This document shows, piece after piece, positions 10,324 through 21,769 of a stretch of 64,000 bases of DNA. The notes beneath the pieces are model-generated. The model did not search any database. It was given only the letters and a program-made list of their open reading frames with translations, and was not told where the DNA came from. Source of the stretch: Mesocentrotus franciscanus (lineage: Eukaryota > Echinodermata > Echinoidea > Camarodonta > Strongylocentrotidae). Made by a program: the position numbers and the translations under genes. The stretch is from assembly GCA_037976565.1 (NCBI GenBank), contig CP137666.1:52603271-52667270 (forward strand). The letters are read 5' to 3'. The stretch's first letter is position 1. The number at the start of each line of letters is the position of its first letter.

Positions 10324-11627
10324 ACCTCTACTTCTACTCACAAGACAATTTGCGATAACATAAAGACAGCAACAATGAATATTCTTTTAGAAAACAAGCA
10401 AGTTCCAATGGTTCCAATGAGTTTAGGAGTCTATTTTTCTAGATAAAAATTAAAATACGTTCAAACCCGATCAGAGCCATTTATTAATAGAATTTGGCGA
10501 ACTCGGTTCGAGTTGACACAATATGGCGAATATTGCTTAGTTGGGCAAGCACAAAATAAAAGAATGTACGCCACGTCGTTCCCAAGTGAGACCAAGTTGG
10601 CCAAAGTTTATGTAATAATGGCTCTGCCGCTTTTTCGGGCAAGCCATATTTCACCTTACCTACATACTAACACATGCAATGCATACCATGTAGACGACAA
10701 TATATTTAGTAGATACGGTATGTCATACTATCAAATCGTATTTGACAGTATCAGCTTTTTAAAATGTTATTTTCTTTTTCTTTTTTACCCTTTCACATAT
10801 CTTGTAAAACGAAAAGTAGATGCAAAGGAGAAGATTTGACTTTTGATCTAGTACATGCTTTTCATCACTAAATTAGGCTTTTAATAAAAATATTCAACAA
10901 GTTCTCTCTCCATTCCTTTCAAAAAGTAGGGCTACCAAATTACATGACTTCAATTCTAACTTGTTGTGGATCATTTCACTTGAAAACTGCTCTTTTATGC
11001 TTAACCACTTCCTTTATGTGTTTCTACATACCATTGCTCATGTCAGATATTTGCCAACATATTTTCTTTTCTTTTTAACTCTTTTTATGCTTTTGACAAT
11101 GCTAGGCTTACTTATTTTCATAAAGTGCAAGTAAATGATGTCATCATAGTTTATTAACCTACAACTTCCTAGAAGATTGCCATTTAGTCACTTAACATCA
11201 TCACCATAGCAACACCTCCTTCATCCTCCTCCGACTCCTGCGATTGAAACTTTTTCTACAAAATCCTGAACAAAATCTGAACTCTCCCATGAATCGTTTG
11301 AATATGCAAAACAAAAGTTGTGCGTGAAAGTCTTAAAGACAAATCATAATGACGATATTGTGAAAAAATAAGAAATATAGAAACGTGGGGACTACGGTGT
11401 TGAATAATGCAAAATGAGCATATTAGAGTAATGTTTTATGTGAAAACGGACGTAATATAATACTAGTAAGACATGGGATATCATTAATGAGTACATAAGT
11501 GGGAAAGAACAAAAAAATGTCACAAATTGCTAAAGTGGGCAGGCTTATCAAATAGGTCAGTGGAAACAATGAACTCCTGACATCTACTATTGATATCGTC
11601 AATAAATTCAATCATTTGGGGTAAATA
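10324..11627. other. Intergenic, nothing recognised
   Basis: AT-rich sequence. An open frame at 10513-10839 has no domain or homologous copy in the window and is not supported as a gene. Confidence 0.3.
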
Positions 11628-13188
11628 TTGGTCCGAAATTACCAGATACATTGCGAAATGAAAGTATGTCACATAAACCTTACTTGGAGGAACATACGGA
11701 CAAATTTCGGTTTTCCGGTGTTTGCTACAGTCTTTGAAAAAATAACGAGTGGCCGGTTAATACATTTTTTAAATCAAATAATGTTGTTTTTTTACCATCA
11801 CCAATATGGATTTCGAAATGAAATACAGTTAAAAATCATCGTCGATAAACTTGTCCTCATTATTTCAAAATCAATAGATGAGGGTGGACTAGTGAGCTAT
11901 ACTTGGATTTTTATTGATTTAAAAAGCGTTTGATACTTTTATTCACGATGCATAAAGTATCTCACTATGGTATACTGGTTCTTCCACTAAAATGGTTTGA
12001 AGACTTTCTAGACAGCAGGGATCAGTATGTTCAATGTGGAAAATAGTATCAAGGAAACCAACAAAAAAGAGATTTGCCGTTCCTCAAGGTAAAGTTTTAG
12101 GACGAACATTGTTCTTACTCTATATAAATTAACTGTCATCCGTTTCTGATTATTTCAATATCAGATTATTTGCAGATGACTCTAATTGATTTCATATCTT
12201 TCAAGCAAATCTAGAGGAAATAGATGTCAACGACATGAATGATACATTGCAAATAGGCTTACTGTCAACTCAATGAAAACAGAATTAATGATAATTGGCA
12301 GCAGAAGGGAAAAAATGATTATCTGGTAAACTGGAAGTAGCCGAGAGGAAATTGAAGAGATTAATGAAGCATCCTTTGTAAGTATTAAATTTCATAAACA
12401 TTTAAGTTGGTGCAGTTACATTGGAAACGGTAATTCATGACTTTGTATACGTAAAAGAGTTGGAATTCTATTCCGGTTGCGCCATTTTGTACTAAAATAT
12501 ATATTGGTTTTATAATAAAAGGCATTCATAGAGTCACATCTTATGTATGGGAATCAAGTTGTGGGGGAGTACATACAGGGGCGGATCCAGCCGGCGGCAA
12601 GGGAGGGGGCCGAAAAAGGGGCCCACTTCGTGCGAAAATTTGAAAATCGTGCCGGTCGATTTTTCGCTCAGTGGGGGGGGGGGTAGTGAGCACAATTTTT
12701 TGCCTTCAAAAATTGAAAAAAAATTGTCACCACCACCCCTTTAGCGCCAGGGGAGGGGGCCCATCTTCTTTTTCTTCCCAAAAAAAGGGTGTTTTTACCT
12801 GGATCCGCCACTGAGTACATACTAGAGTAGCTTAAACTGTATATGGGACACCCCCAAAATGGCAGTGCCCGCTATCACGACGGGCTCATACTCGCTTTCT
12901 ATTTCGAGATTTTAAAATCCTCAATGTTTATGCACCACTCATCTGTATGTACCTTCATGTATGCCCTGACTAATAATAACTTACCCCACTCTTTGTTATA
13001 ATATTGTGTTACAATACAGCACAAATATTCAACATGACAAAAAGAAGGCCGACATGTAGATCTACCAAAATTTAGGACTTCCCAGTGACAGTTTTTCTCT
13101 TTCTTTTTAGGAAGTGATTTATGGAATAGAATACCAAGTGATACTAAATTAAAAACATTCAGAAGCATTCTAAGGAATTCACTTTAAA
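11628..13188 (+). pseudogene. Decayed LINE reverse transcriptase
   Basis: Degraded non-LTR retrotransposon ORF2. Recognisable pieces in changing frames are VFEKI and HHQYGFR with a following FIDLKS (RT palm start, 11628-11935), VPQGKVLG (about 12090), LFADDSN (the RT catalytic Asp pair, about 12170), and a C-terminus with DLWNRIP then a TFRSILR-like end (13115-13188). Stops and frameshifts are numerous. A hAT-type element at 12576-12813 is inserted in it, so this LINE is the older of the two. Confidence 0.75.
12576..12813. mobile_element. hAT-type non-autonomous element with perfect 8-bp TSD, nested in LINE
   Basis: Starts CAGGGGCGGATCCAG and ends CTGGATCCGCCACTG, so it is the reverse orientation of the element at 10045. 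AGTACATA is present at 12568-12575 and again at 12814-12821. The interior, including the gcgccaggggagggggccc block, matches the 10045 copy. Confidence 0.85.
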
Positions 13189-13544
13189 ATGATTTATTAT
13201 GTCAATAACTAATTGTATATTGCTCTATTCATAACACCGTGTAACTGAGTTTATAATTGTTGTAATTGTAATATCTGTTTTGTGATTTAAAATTGAACGT
13301 CTTTTGTTTTTTCAATTTTGTAGAGGCCAGGCTCGACTAGAACATGCGCTATTTTCTGGCACCATTTACTATCCTTTGGCATACATTTTGATTCTGTAAC
13401 ATTTCTTTACAATGGTAAAGACAATAGATAAATGAATCAACCAATATTGAATGCTTATTTTGATGGGACGTATTCACTGTAATGACCATACTAGGAATTT
13501 ATAGCAAGTTCAATCATTGGCACGAGTATTTGAAGAAGTAGTCT
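13189..13544. other. LINE 3' flank, nothing further recognised
   Basis: Probably the 3' untranslated part of the decayed LINE followed by intergenic DNA. Confidence 0.3.
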
Positions 13545-13949
13545 TTAAAGGTAAAGACCAGTTTTGGAAACGCCCCTCTCTCAAAAAAAAATGAAATGGA
13601 AGCTCTCATTACCAATCATGTGAAAGAATATGTTTTGACTAATACGTGATGATACAAATTTTGCCGGGAAAGTCGGGAAACCGCCTACTAATTGATATAT
13701 TTGGTAAAATATTATATCTATTGGGACCAAATAGATATCGCGCACGTGGTCGCGTAGTCCCATATACATCTTTCTGTGTACAGTGCTTGTAACTTTACCA
13801 AGACTGAGCCAAATTTCTTATCATTTTGATGATTCCAGAACCTTGCAGTACACACCAATACTTATATGCTAGATGATCAACCTTTTCTGATCGATTCCAC
13901 GTTTCTTTCAAAATGCAATCGCATGACCAGAACTGGTCTTTATTTTTAA
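13545..13949. mobile_element. TTAA-targeting MITE, copy 1
   Basis: About 400 bp with inverted ends around AAAGACCAGTTNTGG, flanked on both sides by TTAA (13545-13548 and 13946-13949). A second copy lies in the opposite orientation at 61943-62338, also flanked by TTAA. TTAA target sites are typical of piggyBac- and Kolobok-type transposons. It is non-coding. Confidence 0.8.
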
Positions 13950-15350
13950 ATGTACCTATGTTACTTTGACAATACGCTCTTTTTTAATATAGATTGCATT
14001 AAATCGAAAGCTTATGAGACCTAAGAAGTAATTTATTACCAAGCTAGCAACAAGGGCTAAACAAACTCGGCAGGTTGGTTTCGTAACGCTCTCTTCTAAT
14101 TTATTTGTTTCTAGGCAGATTGATTATTCAAAGTACATTGAAACAAAAAGCGTACTTAATAGTATGATTTAATGCTTTAAAATGCTTTAATGGGTTTCGA
14201 TATAATTACGTTGTCCTATTGGTTAAAGTAGGTGCTTGACGATACTATAGATCTAAAAAAAATATTTCCCTGCATCATGTTGCTTTAAAGCAAAACTTAA
14301 GTTTGCCCACTAAAATCTTGCAATTATGAGAATACGTCAATATTTATATTATTGTTAATACACTGTCTTCAATTTTAGTTGAGGCAGAGGTACAAACAGA
14401 AGATAAGCAGACTTTACAGTTTAATTTATAATGATTTCGCATTCCGATCGAAGCTCTAAGGTTGATTAACGAAGTCGGCATAGCGACTCAGCGAGAACAA
14501 AAAGTCACGTTTTGTAGTTTGTAACTCCCAAAGTTTGGCATTTTAGAGCACTTTTAATTACAATGATAAATCAAAACTTGAGCTTACTATCCAAACCTTT
14601 TCTCTCTTTCCGGGATAGGCATTATCAAATTATCTTTAAGATAACTTTAGGTGATTTCCTATTTAGGGTGACTTTCATTTTTGAATTGTTAACCCTGCAT
14701 TTTGAATATTCTAATTGAGCCACAAGTTTTCCTGCGTGTTAGAATTGTGATTTGCAAAATATCCGAGACATTCATGTAACCAATCAGCTGCTTTAACTAC
14801 TTATACATCAGGGTTGTCTTTTGGTTTCACTACGTTTAAAAAGTTTCTGGGTAATCGATATTTCCTTAATAGCAATGCAAGAGTGGTATGGATGCGGACT
14901 CTGGAAAGTGAAGGTTCTGTAACCCTTCACCAGTGGCTGTTATATTATTTACAGCTCTTGCTTATAGACATGTTGATCATACGTACTTTGAGCTCTGTCT
15001 CTTGAAAGTGGACTGTACACAATTTGAATATAACTTACTAGATAGGCCCCGGTATCAAGATTGTGTGAACGCATACATAAATGTTTTGGTCACTTGGATG
15101 TTTTAGGGACACGGCAATTGTAATGATATCAAAGGAGAGTGAAAAATGAGGCGTCGAGATACATGCATATTCTAGTGAAAACCAAGGACGATGACTACAT
15201 CTATGTGAACTATTGTTGTTGATATTGTTGATTCCCCCCAACGACAGAGAAGCTATTGTAATTTCATTATTGAAGGAGTGTTCATACTGGATGTCTACCC
15301 TGCATATTATGAATAACAGAGGGCTATAGGTGCTTTAAATGATTTCTGCA
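13950..15350. other. Upstream region of intact A receptor gene
   Basis: Non-coding and AT-rich. No recognisable TATA box or repeat. The sequence gatttctgcag ending at 15351 looks like a 3' splice site placed two bases before the preferred start codon, which would imply a non-coding leader exon further upstream. Confidence 0.35.
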
Positions 15351-15353
15351 GAC

Positions 15354-17690
15354 ATGACAATCTTTAATGCCTTCATAGCTGTTCTTTGGACTGTAACTAT
15401 TTGCATCGAATTCTCCAATGGGTCAGTTACACCCTTGGCGAGAGTATTGAGTGCTGGAGATAACATGACCCTAGATTGTGTTACGGACTTGGATCCAGAC
15501 AATATCTATTGGGTTCGGCGCAAGAATGGATCAGACGATTACTTAGCAGAGACTGGTACATCATTTCCCAACGGTAAAATTTATGAAGAATTCCGTACTG
15601 ATTCGCGTATTTCCGTCAGTTACTACAGCTTTGTAAATGTTTCGTCTGATAACCCAAGGATGAATCTTGCGCTTCGCATTTCAAACATTACTGAGCAAGA
15701 TTCAGCCGAATACATCTGCACATCAACAAACGTTCTGAAAAAAGAAAACATAATTCTGATTTTTTATGTCATCAGCGTTGTAACTTGCAATTGTTCAATT
15801 GATACAAACATGCGATGTGATCTCATCGGTTTCAATAGTCCTCAGTGGCAACCTGTGACGATCATCTTTAATGGAGGAACTGTTAAAACTGGGGTGAATG
15901 GGAATCGTCTGACATTTGATCCTAAACATCTTAATGAGTTGGCACATGAACATGCCATCCATGTATCTTCAGAGAATGGTCTACTCTCAAATATAACATG
16001 CATTCTTCCCATCCAGTCGAACCCGTCATCAAAACAGAGGACGACCAGCACTGTCTTGCAAAGCCAACCTAGACAGTCATCCGCACAAGGCATGACAAGG
16101 ATCATTGACCGCACCAATGAACCATCTTCATCGCACGAATTCTTAAGCACACTGGTAAAATCCTTACAATACACGAAATCAACAACTATGAGTCCACAAT
16201 CAGGATCGCAACGGTCATTGCGTTCTTCTTCTTCGCCATCTTTCTCACAGTCGTCCATTTCTTTTCTTTTCTCTAGTATGATCCCTTCGCAACCACGAAC
16301 CACAGAGAATGTAGAAATCCAAGTGACTTCATCGATCAAAATGCGGGAACAAACGGATTCCACGAGAATAAAAACAATTTCGAGTGTTATACCTCAATCA
16401 CCCCTGGTTGTAAGTCAGTCAAAGGCTACAACTTCAGTTTCTAATTCATCACCATCTCAACCAACGTCAACGTCAAAGGTACGAACGTCCATTTCATTGA
16501 CGGAACCACAACAACGACCTACACCTTCACGGCAAACTAAATCTTCCTCTACTTTAACAGTAAAAGCATCATTGGAAACATCATCAGAAAGAGACGACTC
16601 TTCAATAACAGATATGACCACAAAACAAAACACCAAGAGGCCGTCGGAATTCTCGCTTCCACAGACAGAAAAGACATCTCAGAAAGAGCGTGACTCTAAT
16701 ATAATAATTGCGCTTTGTGTTAGTATTTCAGCAGGGGTCATTTTTATGGCAGTCATCATTTTGATGAAGTTTTGGAGACGATATTACAAATCAAGCAATG
16801 TTCGAGGTAGCAATAAATCCCGAAAAGGTCGGGCCAAATCCACGGGGGAAAGGCTTCAAACACGCTCCACTACGATCCCAGATTTCAATTTCCAGCCAAG
16901 TGCGATGATAACTTGTCGTTTGAACGGTGAGGAATCTAGCCATGGTCACTATCATACCTCTCCCGTGGACTTCCAAACACAACAGGATATGCCAACCGAT
17001 ACTTTCAATTCGCGTGAGGTTGAACGATCTGATTATAGGATGCCTCTCTCTGATAAAGGGTCTACTCGAAACGTAATGCATGCGAGTGCGGTAATTCCAA
17101 TTAAAGAATTGAAAGACTCCCATGGCCATGATAACCTTTATTTTGTCCTTGAAAATGACAGCACACATTACTCTCCGAATGGAAATCCCTATACCCCTTC
17201 CTTAGTTAAACCTTATCAAATGAAGGGAGCCAGTTATGAGCCTGCAAAGGACGAATGTGAAGCCTCGGATGAAATGTTCGTGGATAACATCCTCTACGAA
17301 TCCAGTGATGCAGTGCCCATGACGATGAAAGGGAAGCAAGGACAGAATGCAGATGAAGCCAACCTGTATTTTGTTCTAGAAAATGACAATCTTTACTCTG
17401 CACCACCACCATTTGACTCTCATCTGAAGGAGGATCCTGATGCCGGGCCTTCGGGACACCAATACGAGGATATCGATTCTACAAGAAAACTTGTTGAAGG
17501 GGATGCCCGGTGTAGTACACCTATGTACCCTATGCCCGACAAACGCTCAAAGACAGCCGATGCAAAAATGAACGGGTGTGGCAAAGGATACCCACTGAAT
17601 ACTTTAAAGGATGCCAACGACACTTCATCAGCAAGTATGGCTTCCGAGTCCATTGTAGATATGGGTCCACTTTATGCACAAATCGAATGA
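15354..17690 (+). CDS. Ig-domain type I membrane receptor, subfamily A (intact)
   Basis: A single-exon frame of 778 codons. The ATG at 15354 is preferred over the in-frame ATG at 15339 because related copies start at the equivalent M-x-I-F and because a splice-acceptor-like CAG lies two bases before it. Residues 1-24: signal peptide. 25-125: V-set Ig domain with Cys42, Trp53 and the DSAEYIC signature (Cys122). 145-216: second Cys-rich Ig-like region (Cys145, 147, 155, 216). 217-446: Ser/Thr-rich mucin-like stalk. 450-472: transmembrane helix. 473-778: cytoplasmic tail with over a dozen tyrosines, including two LYFVLEND, QYEDI, DYRMP, MYPMPDK and a terminal LYAQIE. It probably senses a ligand at the cell surface and signals through SH2 adaptors; this is inferred from architecture. 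The specific family is not recognised. Confidence 0.88.
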   Translation: MTIFNAFIAVLWTVTICIEFSNGSVTPLARVLSAGDNMTLDCVTDLDPDNIYWVRRKNGSDDYLAETGTSFPNGKIYEEFRTDSRISVSYYSFVNVSSDNPRMNLALRISNITEQDSAEYICTSTNVLKKENIILIFYVISVVTCNCSIDTNMRCDLIGFNSPQWQPVTIIFNGGTVKTGVNGNRLTFDPKHLNELAHEHAIHVSSENGLLSNITCILPIQSNPSSKQRTTSTVLQSQPRQSSAQGMTRIIDRTNEPSSSHEFLSTLVKSLQYTKSTTMSPQSGSQRSLRSSSSPSFSQSSISFLFSSMIPSQPRTTENVEIQVTSSIKMREQTDSTRIKTISSVIPQSPLVVSQSKATTSVSNSSPSQPTSTSKVRTSISLTEPQQRPTPSRQTKSSSTLTVKASLETSSERDDSSITDMTTKQNTKRPSEFSLPQTEKTSQKERDSNIIIALCVSISAGVIFMAVIILMKFWRRYYKSSNVRGSNKSRKGRAKSTGERLQTRSTTIPDFNFQPSAMITCRLNGEESSHGHYHTSPVDFQTQQDMPTDTFNSREVERSDYRMPLSDKGSTRNVMHASAVIPIKELKDSHGHDNLYFVLENDSTHYSPNGNPYTPSLVKPYQMKGASYEPAKDECEASDEMFVDNILYESSDAVPMTMKGKQGQNADEANLYFVLENDNLYSAPPPFDSHLKEDPDAGPSGHQYEDIDSTRKLVEGDARCSTPMYPMPDKRSKTADAKMNGCGKGYPLNTLKDANDTSSASMASESIVDMGPLYAQIE

Positions 17691-17703
17691 ATTGCTGTTG
17701 AAT

Positions 17704-17712
17704 GAAAATAAA
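17704..17712 (+). terminator. Polyadenylation signal of A receptor gene
   Basis: An AATAAA lies within aaaataaaatgg about 16 bases after the stop codon of the intact receptor. It is close to the stop but canonical. Confidence 0.5.
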
Positions 17713-17760
17713 ATGGACAGTGCCACCATGGACATTGATATTAGTGTTCTTAAACCCATT

Positions 17761-18083
17761 GGGTGGTATTCTCATAAGTTAAGCCGGGACTAAGTCCAGA
17801 CTAAACAAGAATTTTAGTTCACACTTATATGGAGTGCTAGGTGTCATCTTCCTCCTTCAATATTCGTGACAAAGATAATCTACCAAAGTCTTTATTGAAA
17901 TTCAGTTCACACTCATATTATCTTTTTCTTCCCCTTTCATTGCAAAATTAATTTTTTGGAGACATTTCATTGCAGCATTGAAATAATCTGTACAGGGTAA
18001 ATAAGTTGGCAACAGGCACTCCATAAAAGTGTGGACTAAGTTAAGCCAGGCTTGACTTAGTACGCGCTATCGGAATACCACCC
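17761..18083. mobile_element. MITE with GGGTGGTATTC inverted ends
   Basis: A 323-bp non-coding element with ends GGGTGGTATTC and GAATACCACCC, with a sub-terminal AAGTTAAGCC pair. ATT is present on both sides (17758-17760 and 18084-18086), a candidate 3-bp target duplication as in PIF/Harbinger-type elements. Confidence 0.65.
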
Positions 18084-18086
18084 ATT

Positions 18087-18660
18087 GATTCTTTTAATTT
18101 CTTGGAGTTTTTATCGTCGTTATTGTTATCATCATCACCATCAACATCATCGTCACCACCATCTAATTCTGAATAGGATATTGGAATGCAGTTTTATGAA
18201 TGTGGTCCCATATCATTCCACTTGTATCTATTACTACTTACAGATATATTGATGTTTCGTTAATGAATTCCAGTAATTTGTTTGTGTAAATATCAAGAAA
18301 GAACCCCAGACAGTGACTGTATCGTTTAACGAATTGTGTGGGTTTGCCCAACGAAATCTCACCGAGGTTCTTATAAACCATTACCGGTCACTTAGCGCTA
18401 TTTCTCCGTACAACAGAAAAGCTTGACATACAAAGTACACGTAAAGTACCGATGGTTGAAATCCATTGACTTTAAAGCAGTGAACCTGCGGCATACAGTG
18501 AGGACCCTCAAAACAATGAACCATCCAAATTTGTATACAAGAAAAGAAATAATTAAAGAACGGACGAATACTGATAAAATAAATCATATTTCACATCAGT
18601 TACACTGTTAAATGAACATACAAGACTTTTTGAATCTGCTCACTTTTTTGCAGACAAAAA
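18087..18660. other. Intergenic, nothing recognised
   Basis: AT-rich with a short run of ATC/ACC trinucleotides near 18130-18165. No gene seen. Confidence 0.3.
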
Positions 18661-18980
18661 GTGTGGTTTTAACCGTGGTCCAAACACCTATTTGAACTAA
18701 AAAGCTCACTAAAGCGGAGTTTGAACAGCGGTCCCAACATCGATGATTTTGCACGCATTCACTTCGCTTTTGTTCGCGTGAGAGAACGCTGACTACCCGA
18801 ATGCACATCACAGGAGTGGTAGCAAAACGAATTCATACCGGAAGTATACTGATGATATGTAAAACGTCGATGTTTAAACCTCACTTCGTTCGCAAGTACA
18901 GCGCTTGCTGAAAATCCATGGTTATTTTTTGTTTTGTTAACTCGCAATTTGTGAGGTTTGAACCACGGTTAAAACCGCAC
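18661..18980. mobile_element. MITE with 25-bp inverted ends
   Basis: The ends GTGTGGTTTTAACCGTGG... and its inverse (18956-18980) match at 23 of 25 positions. The interior is non-coding. A clear target duplication is not visible. Confidence 0.65.
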
Positions 18981-21379
18981 TACTAATCGCGGTTTAGGGG
19001 GATCACACCTATAAAACGTTGAGGTTTAGACCGCGGCTAAACCTTTCTTTCTGGTCTGGTATACGTGTGACATATCTGTAACGATTCAAGGCTCACAATA
19101 CGATCTTGATATTATATATATTTTTAAATAAAAATTATCAGAAGTTTGTCCAATTTCAATGCCTCAGGTGAACATCACCTTATATTAATGCTTGATCTTT
19201 GTTTCATGTTGATCATAATTCAAGGCTGCTAGATTACAATGAACTTATTTCTAGTGTACTTTCATTTTGTAAAAAAAATTGTGACTCACCGCTGTCAATG
19301 GTTATAAATAGCACTGAGCATTTGTAATTGAAACATATATAATGCTTAGTAAATTATTTAACTTCTTCACAACTCAAGAAAGTTGTAATGATTTCACAAC
19401 CCCGTCAAGATAACCCATACATGAGGACAAGAAGAGTTGAAATTGATAACAAAAATGTAAACAAATATCTGAAAAATCCTATGTTTTCAAAACAACACTG
19501 AATACGTCATGACGTATGTATCTTAGTTTTTCTTTTGCAACCCAGTTTAAATAATATTGAAGCTCCCATTACAATACAAACAGTTTATGCTGTTTATTTC
19601 CAGTTTTAATCTAATTAAAAATCATCTTTCACTGCGTCATGGTTAAGTTGAGTCACTTAATATGCACTAAGGAAATATGAAATACATTAAATCACTTATA
19701 ACAAATGCTTCAACATTTTTACATTTGAAAGTTCCCGAATTGATTCAAAGTAGCCTATGTATTGTGTAATAAACTGCTTGCTCTCTGTCTTTAAATGTTT
19801 AGTACTGTAATAGGTTATTGTCGTCGAAGAAATCTATCTATTGATTTTATCTTATATTATATTATGTAATAGTCCATATGGAATAATTATTGATGCATTT
19901 GAATGAAATGCACATATCAAGCAGTTTTTATATCAATTTATACTGTTTACCATGTATTCCTTATATCCAATTCATTGCTATTGACAGTTGATAATATTTG
20001 ATCTATTTTCACCCGATTCACCTATTATCTGTAGGATTATAAAATTTGAATGATAACTTAATTTCAATACGTTTTACAATAGCATACTGTGAAATCCAAA
20101 GTGTTTGATAATGATTGACGGGGGTTGTGAAATGGTAAAATAGCAATAAATAGCTTTCTTACGCCCCTTACAGAGAACTTACCGGTAATTATTCTTATTC
20201 TTAGGGAACCATAATGAAATTTGATCATCAACAACTAGCAACATTTTTTTTAAAACTTTGTTTTGTTTCTTTTTTTGGTTTGGTTTCTTGTTTTCTGTGT
20301 TTTGGGGGAGTAGTTTTTGCGTGTTCTGTTAGTGTCTTATCTCTGTTTGTTTTGTCTGTACGTTATAAAACATGGTCCGAGTTTAATTTTGTTCTTTGTA
20401 CTTGAATGACTTGTCATTCTTTTGTATGCAGATGTTAATTAAAATAATGTACCATGTAATAAGACATAAGAGAAACAAGGTTTTTAATTATATACACTGT
20501 AAGTTGATAAGTCATGTATTACTATGTGTACTATGTTCACAAAAAAGTATGTATCAGTCGTTTATCAATTATTCATATATTATGTTCCAAATACGTTAAT
20601 GGTAAAATAAGAACAAGAGATTGTTAAACAAATATTATGTTATGACCAATACAAATCACTTGATACAACAACAAAAAACGATCAACGCAAACTTTCATAT
20701 CAATGACATGCAACGCTTTGACCGTAAATGTAGGAAGTAAATAAAGCACGCAATATAAAAAGTAGACAAACATATAACTTCCTGGCTCGGTGTACGTTTT
20801 CTTTTCCTTTTTTATAATTCAAATATTTGGCATGAAAATAGAAGTAAAAGGGTGTGTGAAAGTGAGGAGAAGAGAGAGTTGGAAGTGGGAGAGTATATGA
20901 CAAGAAGGATGCAGGGTATGGATGTATTGTGACTTCAGCAAATGTGTTTGAGGCGACTATAAAATCATTTTGTACAAGATGTGTCCGTGCGACTTTGTTT
21001 CATTGGGAGTAGAGAGATAGAGTGAAATATGAAAATAGATTAAAATGATGAATATTGACTAGTGATAATAATCAAAAGACAAAAATAAATACCTGGTAAT
21101 ATACTGTACGAAAGTAATTGTGTTTATTCAGCGATGTGAGCGTCAGAAAATGACACCTGTCTAGAATCCTCCCTAGGGAGTGGACAATGTGCGTGGACCT
21201 ACAATATGTAAGGGTAAGCCTCAATCGGATGACAGGTGCAAAAGTGTAATCTGAGAGATATCGTAGATGTAAATCCAGGGTTAATGCAATTAAAGGGGCT
21301 GTGCCAAATTACTCTAAGGGGCGAAAGTCTAAAAAATGTCTAATAAGCAGAAGAGAAAGGAGATTAAAAATATAAAAAA
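18981..21379. other. Long AT-rich intergenic stretch
   Basis: About 2.4 kb with no gene, no strong repeat and no RNA gene that I can support. Small open frames here lack any coding signature. Confidence 0.35.
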
Positions 21380-21389
21380 ATTGGGGAAC

Positions 21390-21544
21390 ATGTGATAGTA
21401 ATTTCCATATGCCCTCACGGTCACCATAATGGTATAAATACCCCCAGGAGTGCAGATGGTGCACACTGTCAATCACATGACCAAGTAATAATAATCCGTA
21501 AAGTGCTAAACAGATCGAGATATATAAATAGTAGTATTAGTAGT

Positions 21545-21605
<61 letters not shown>

Positions 21606-21640
21606 TAAGTAGCAGTAGTAGTAGTAGTAGTAGTAGTAGT

Positions 21641-21673
<33 letters not shown>
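21390..21673 (+). repeat. SINE 3' part with expanded (GTA/GCA)n tail
   Basis: 21395-21520 matches the central and 3' part of the tRNA-derived SINE at 60888 (shared gccctcacggtcacca, gatggtgcacactg and taaagtgct). It is followed at 21528-21673 by about 48 trinucleotides alternating in blocks of GTA and GCA. The open frame of poly-serine across it is a by-product of the microsatellite. Confidence 0.65.
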
Positions 21674-21769
21674 GGCGAAGAACATTAACATAAACAAATT
21701 TTGCTCTCGGTATCCTCCATTGAATATAGTTGGGTAAGAGGTTCTTCAAAGTGAGCTAACTGCAACGTT

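Noticed and set aside
10513..10839. 108-codon open frame
   Set aside because: No signal, domain, related copy or splice context; AT-rich chance frame.
15842..16363. 173-codon - strand frame inside the A receptor gene
   Set aside because: Antisense shadow of the Ser/Thr-rich stalk; no independent support.
20214..20405. 63-codon hydrophobic frame
   Set aside because: Composition follows T-rich DNA; no relatives in the window and no regulatory context.
21392..21688. Poly-serine open frame and its Tyr- and Thr-rich mirrors
   Set aside because: It is generated by a (GTA/GCA)n microsatellite at a SINE tail; trinucleotide repeats leave frames open on both strands.
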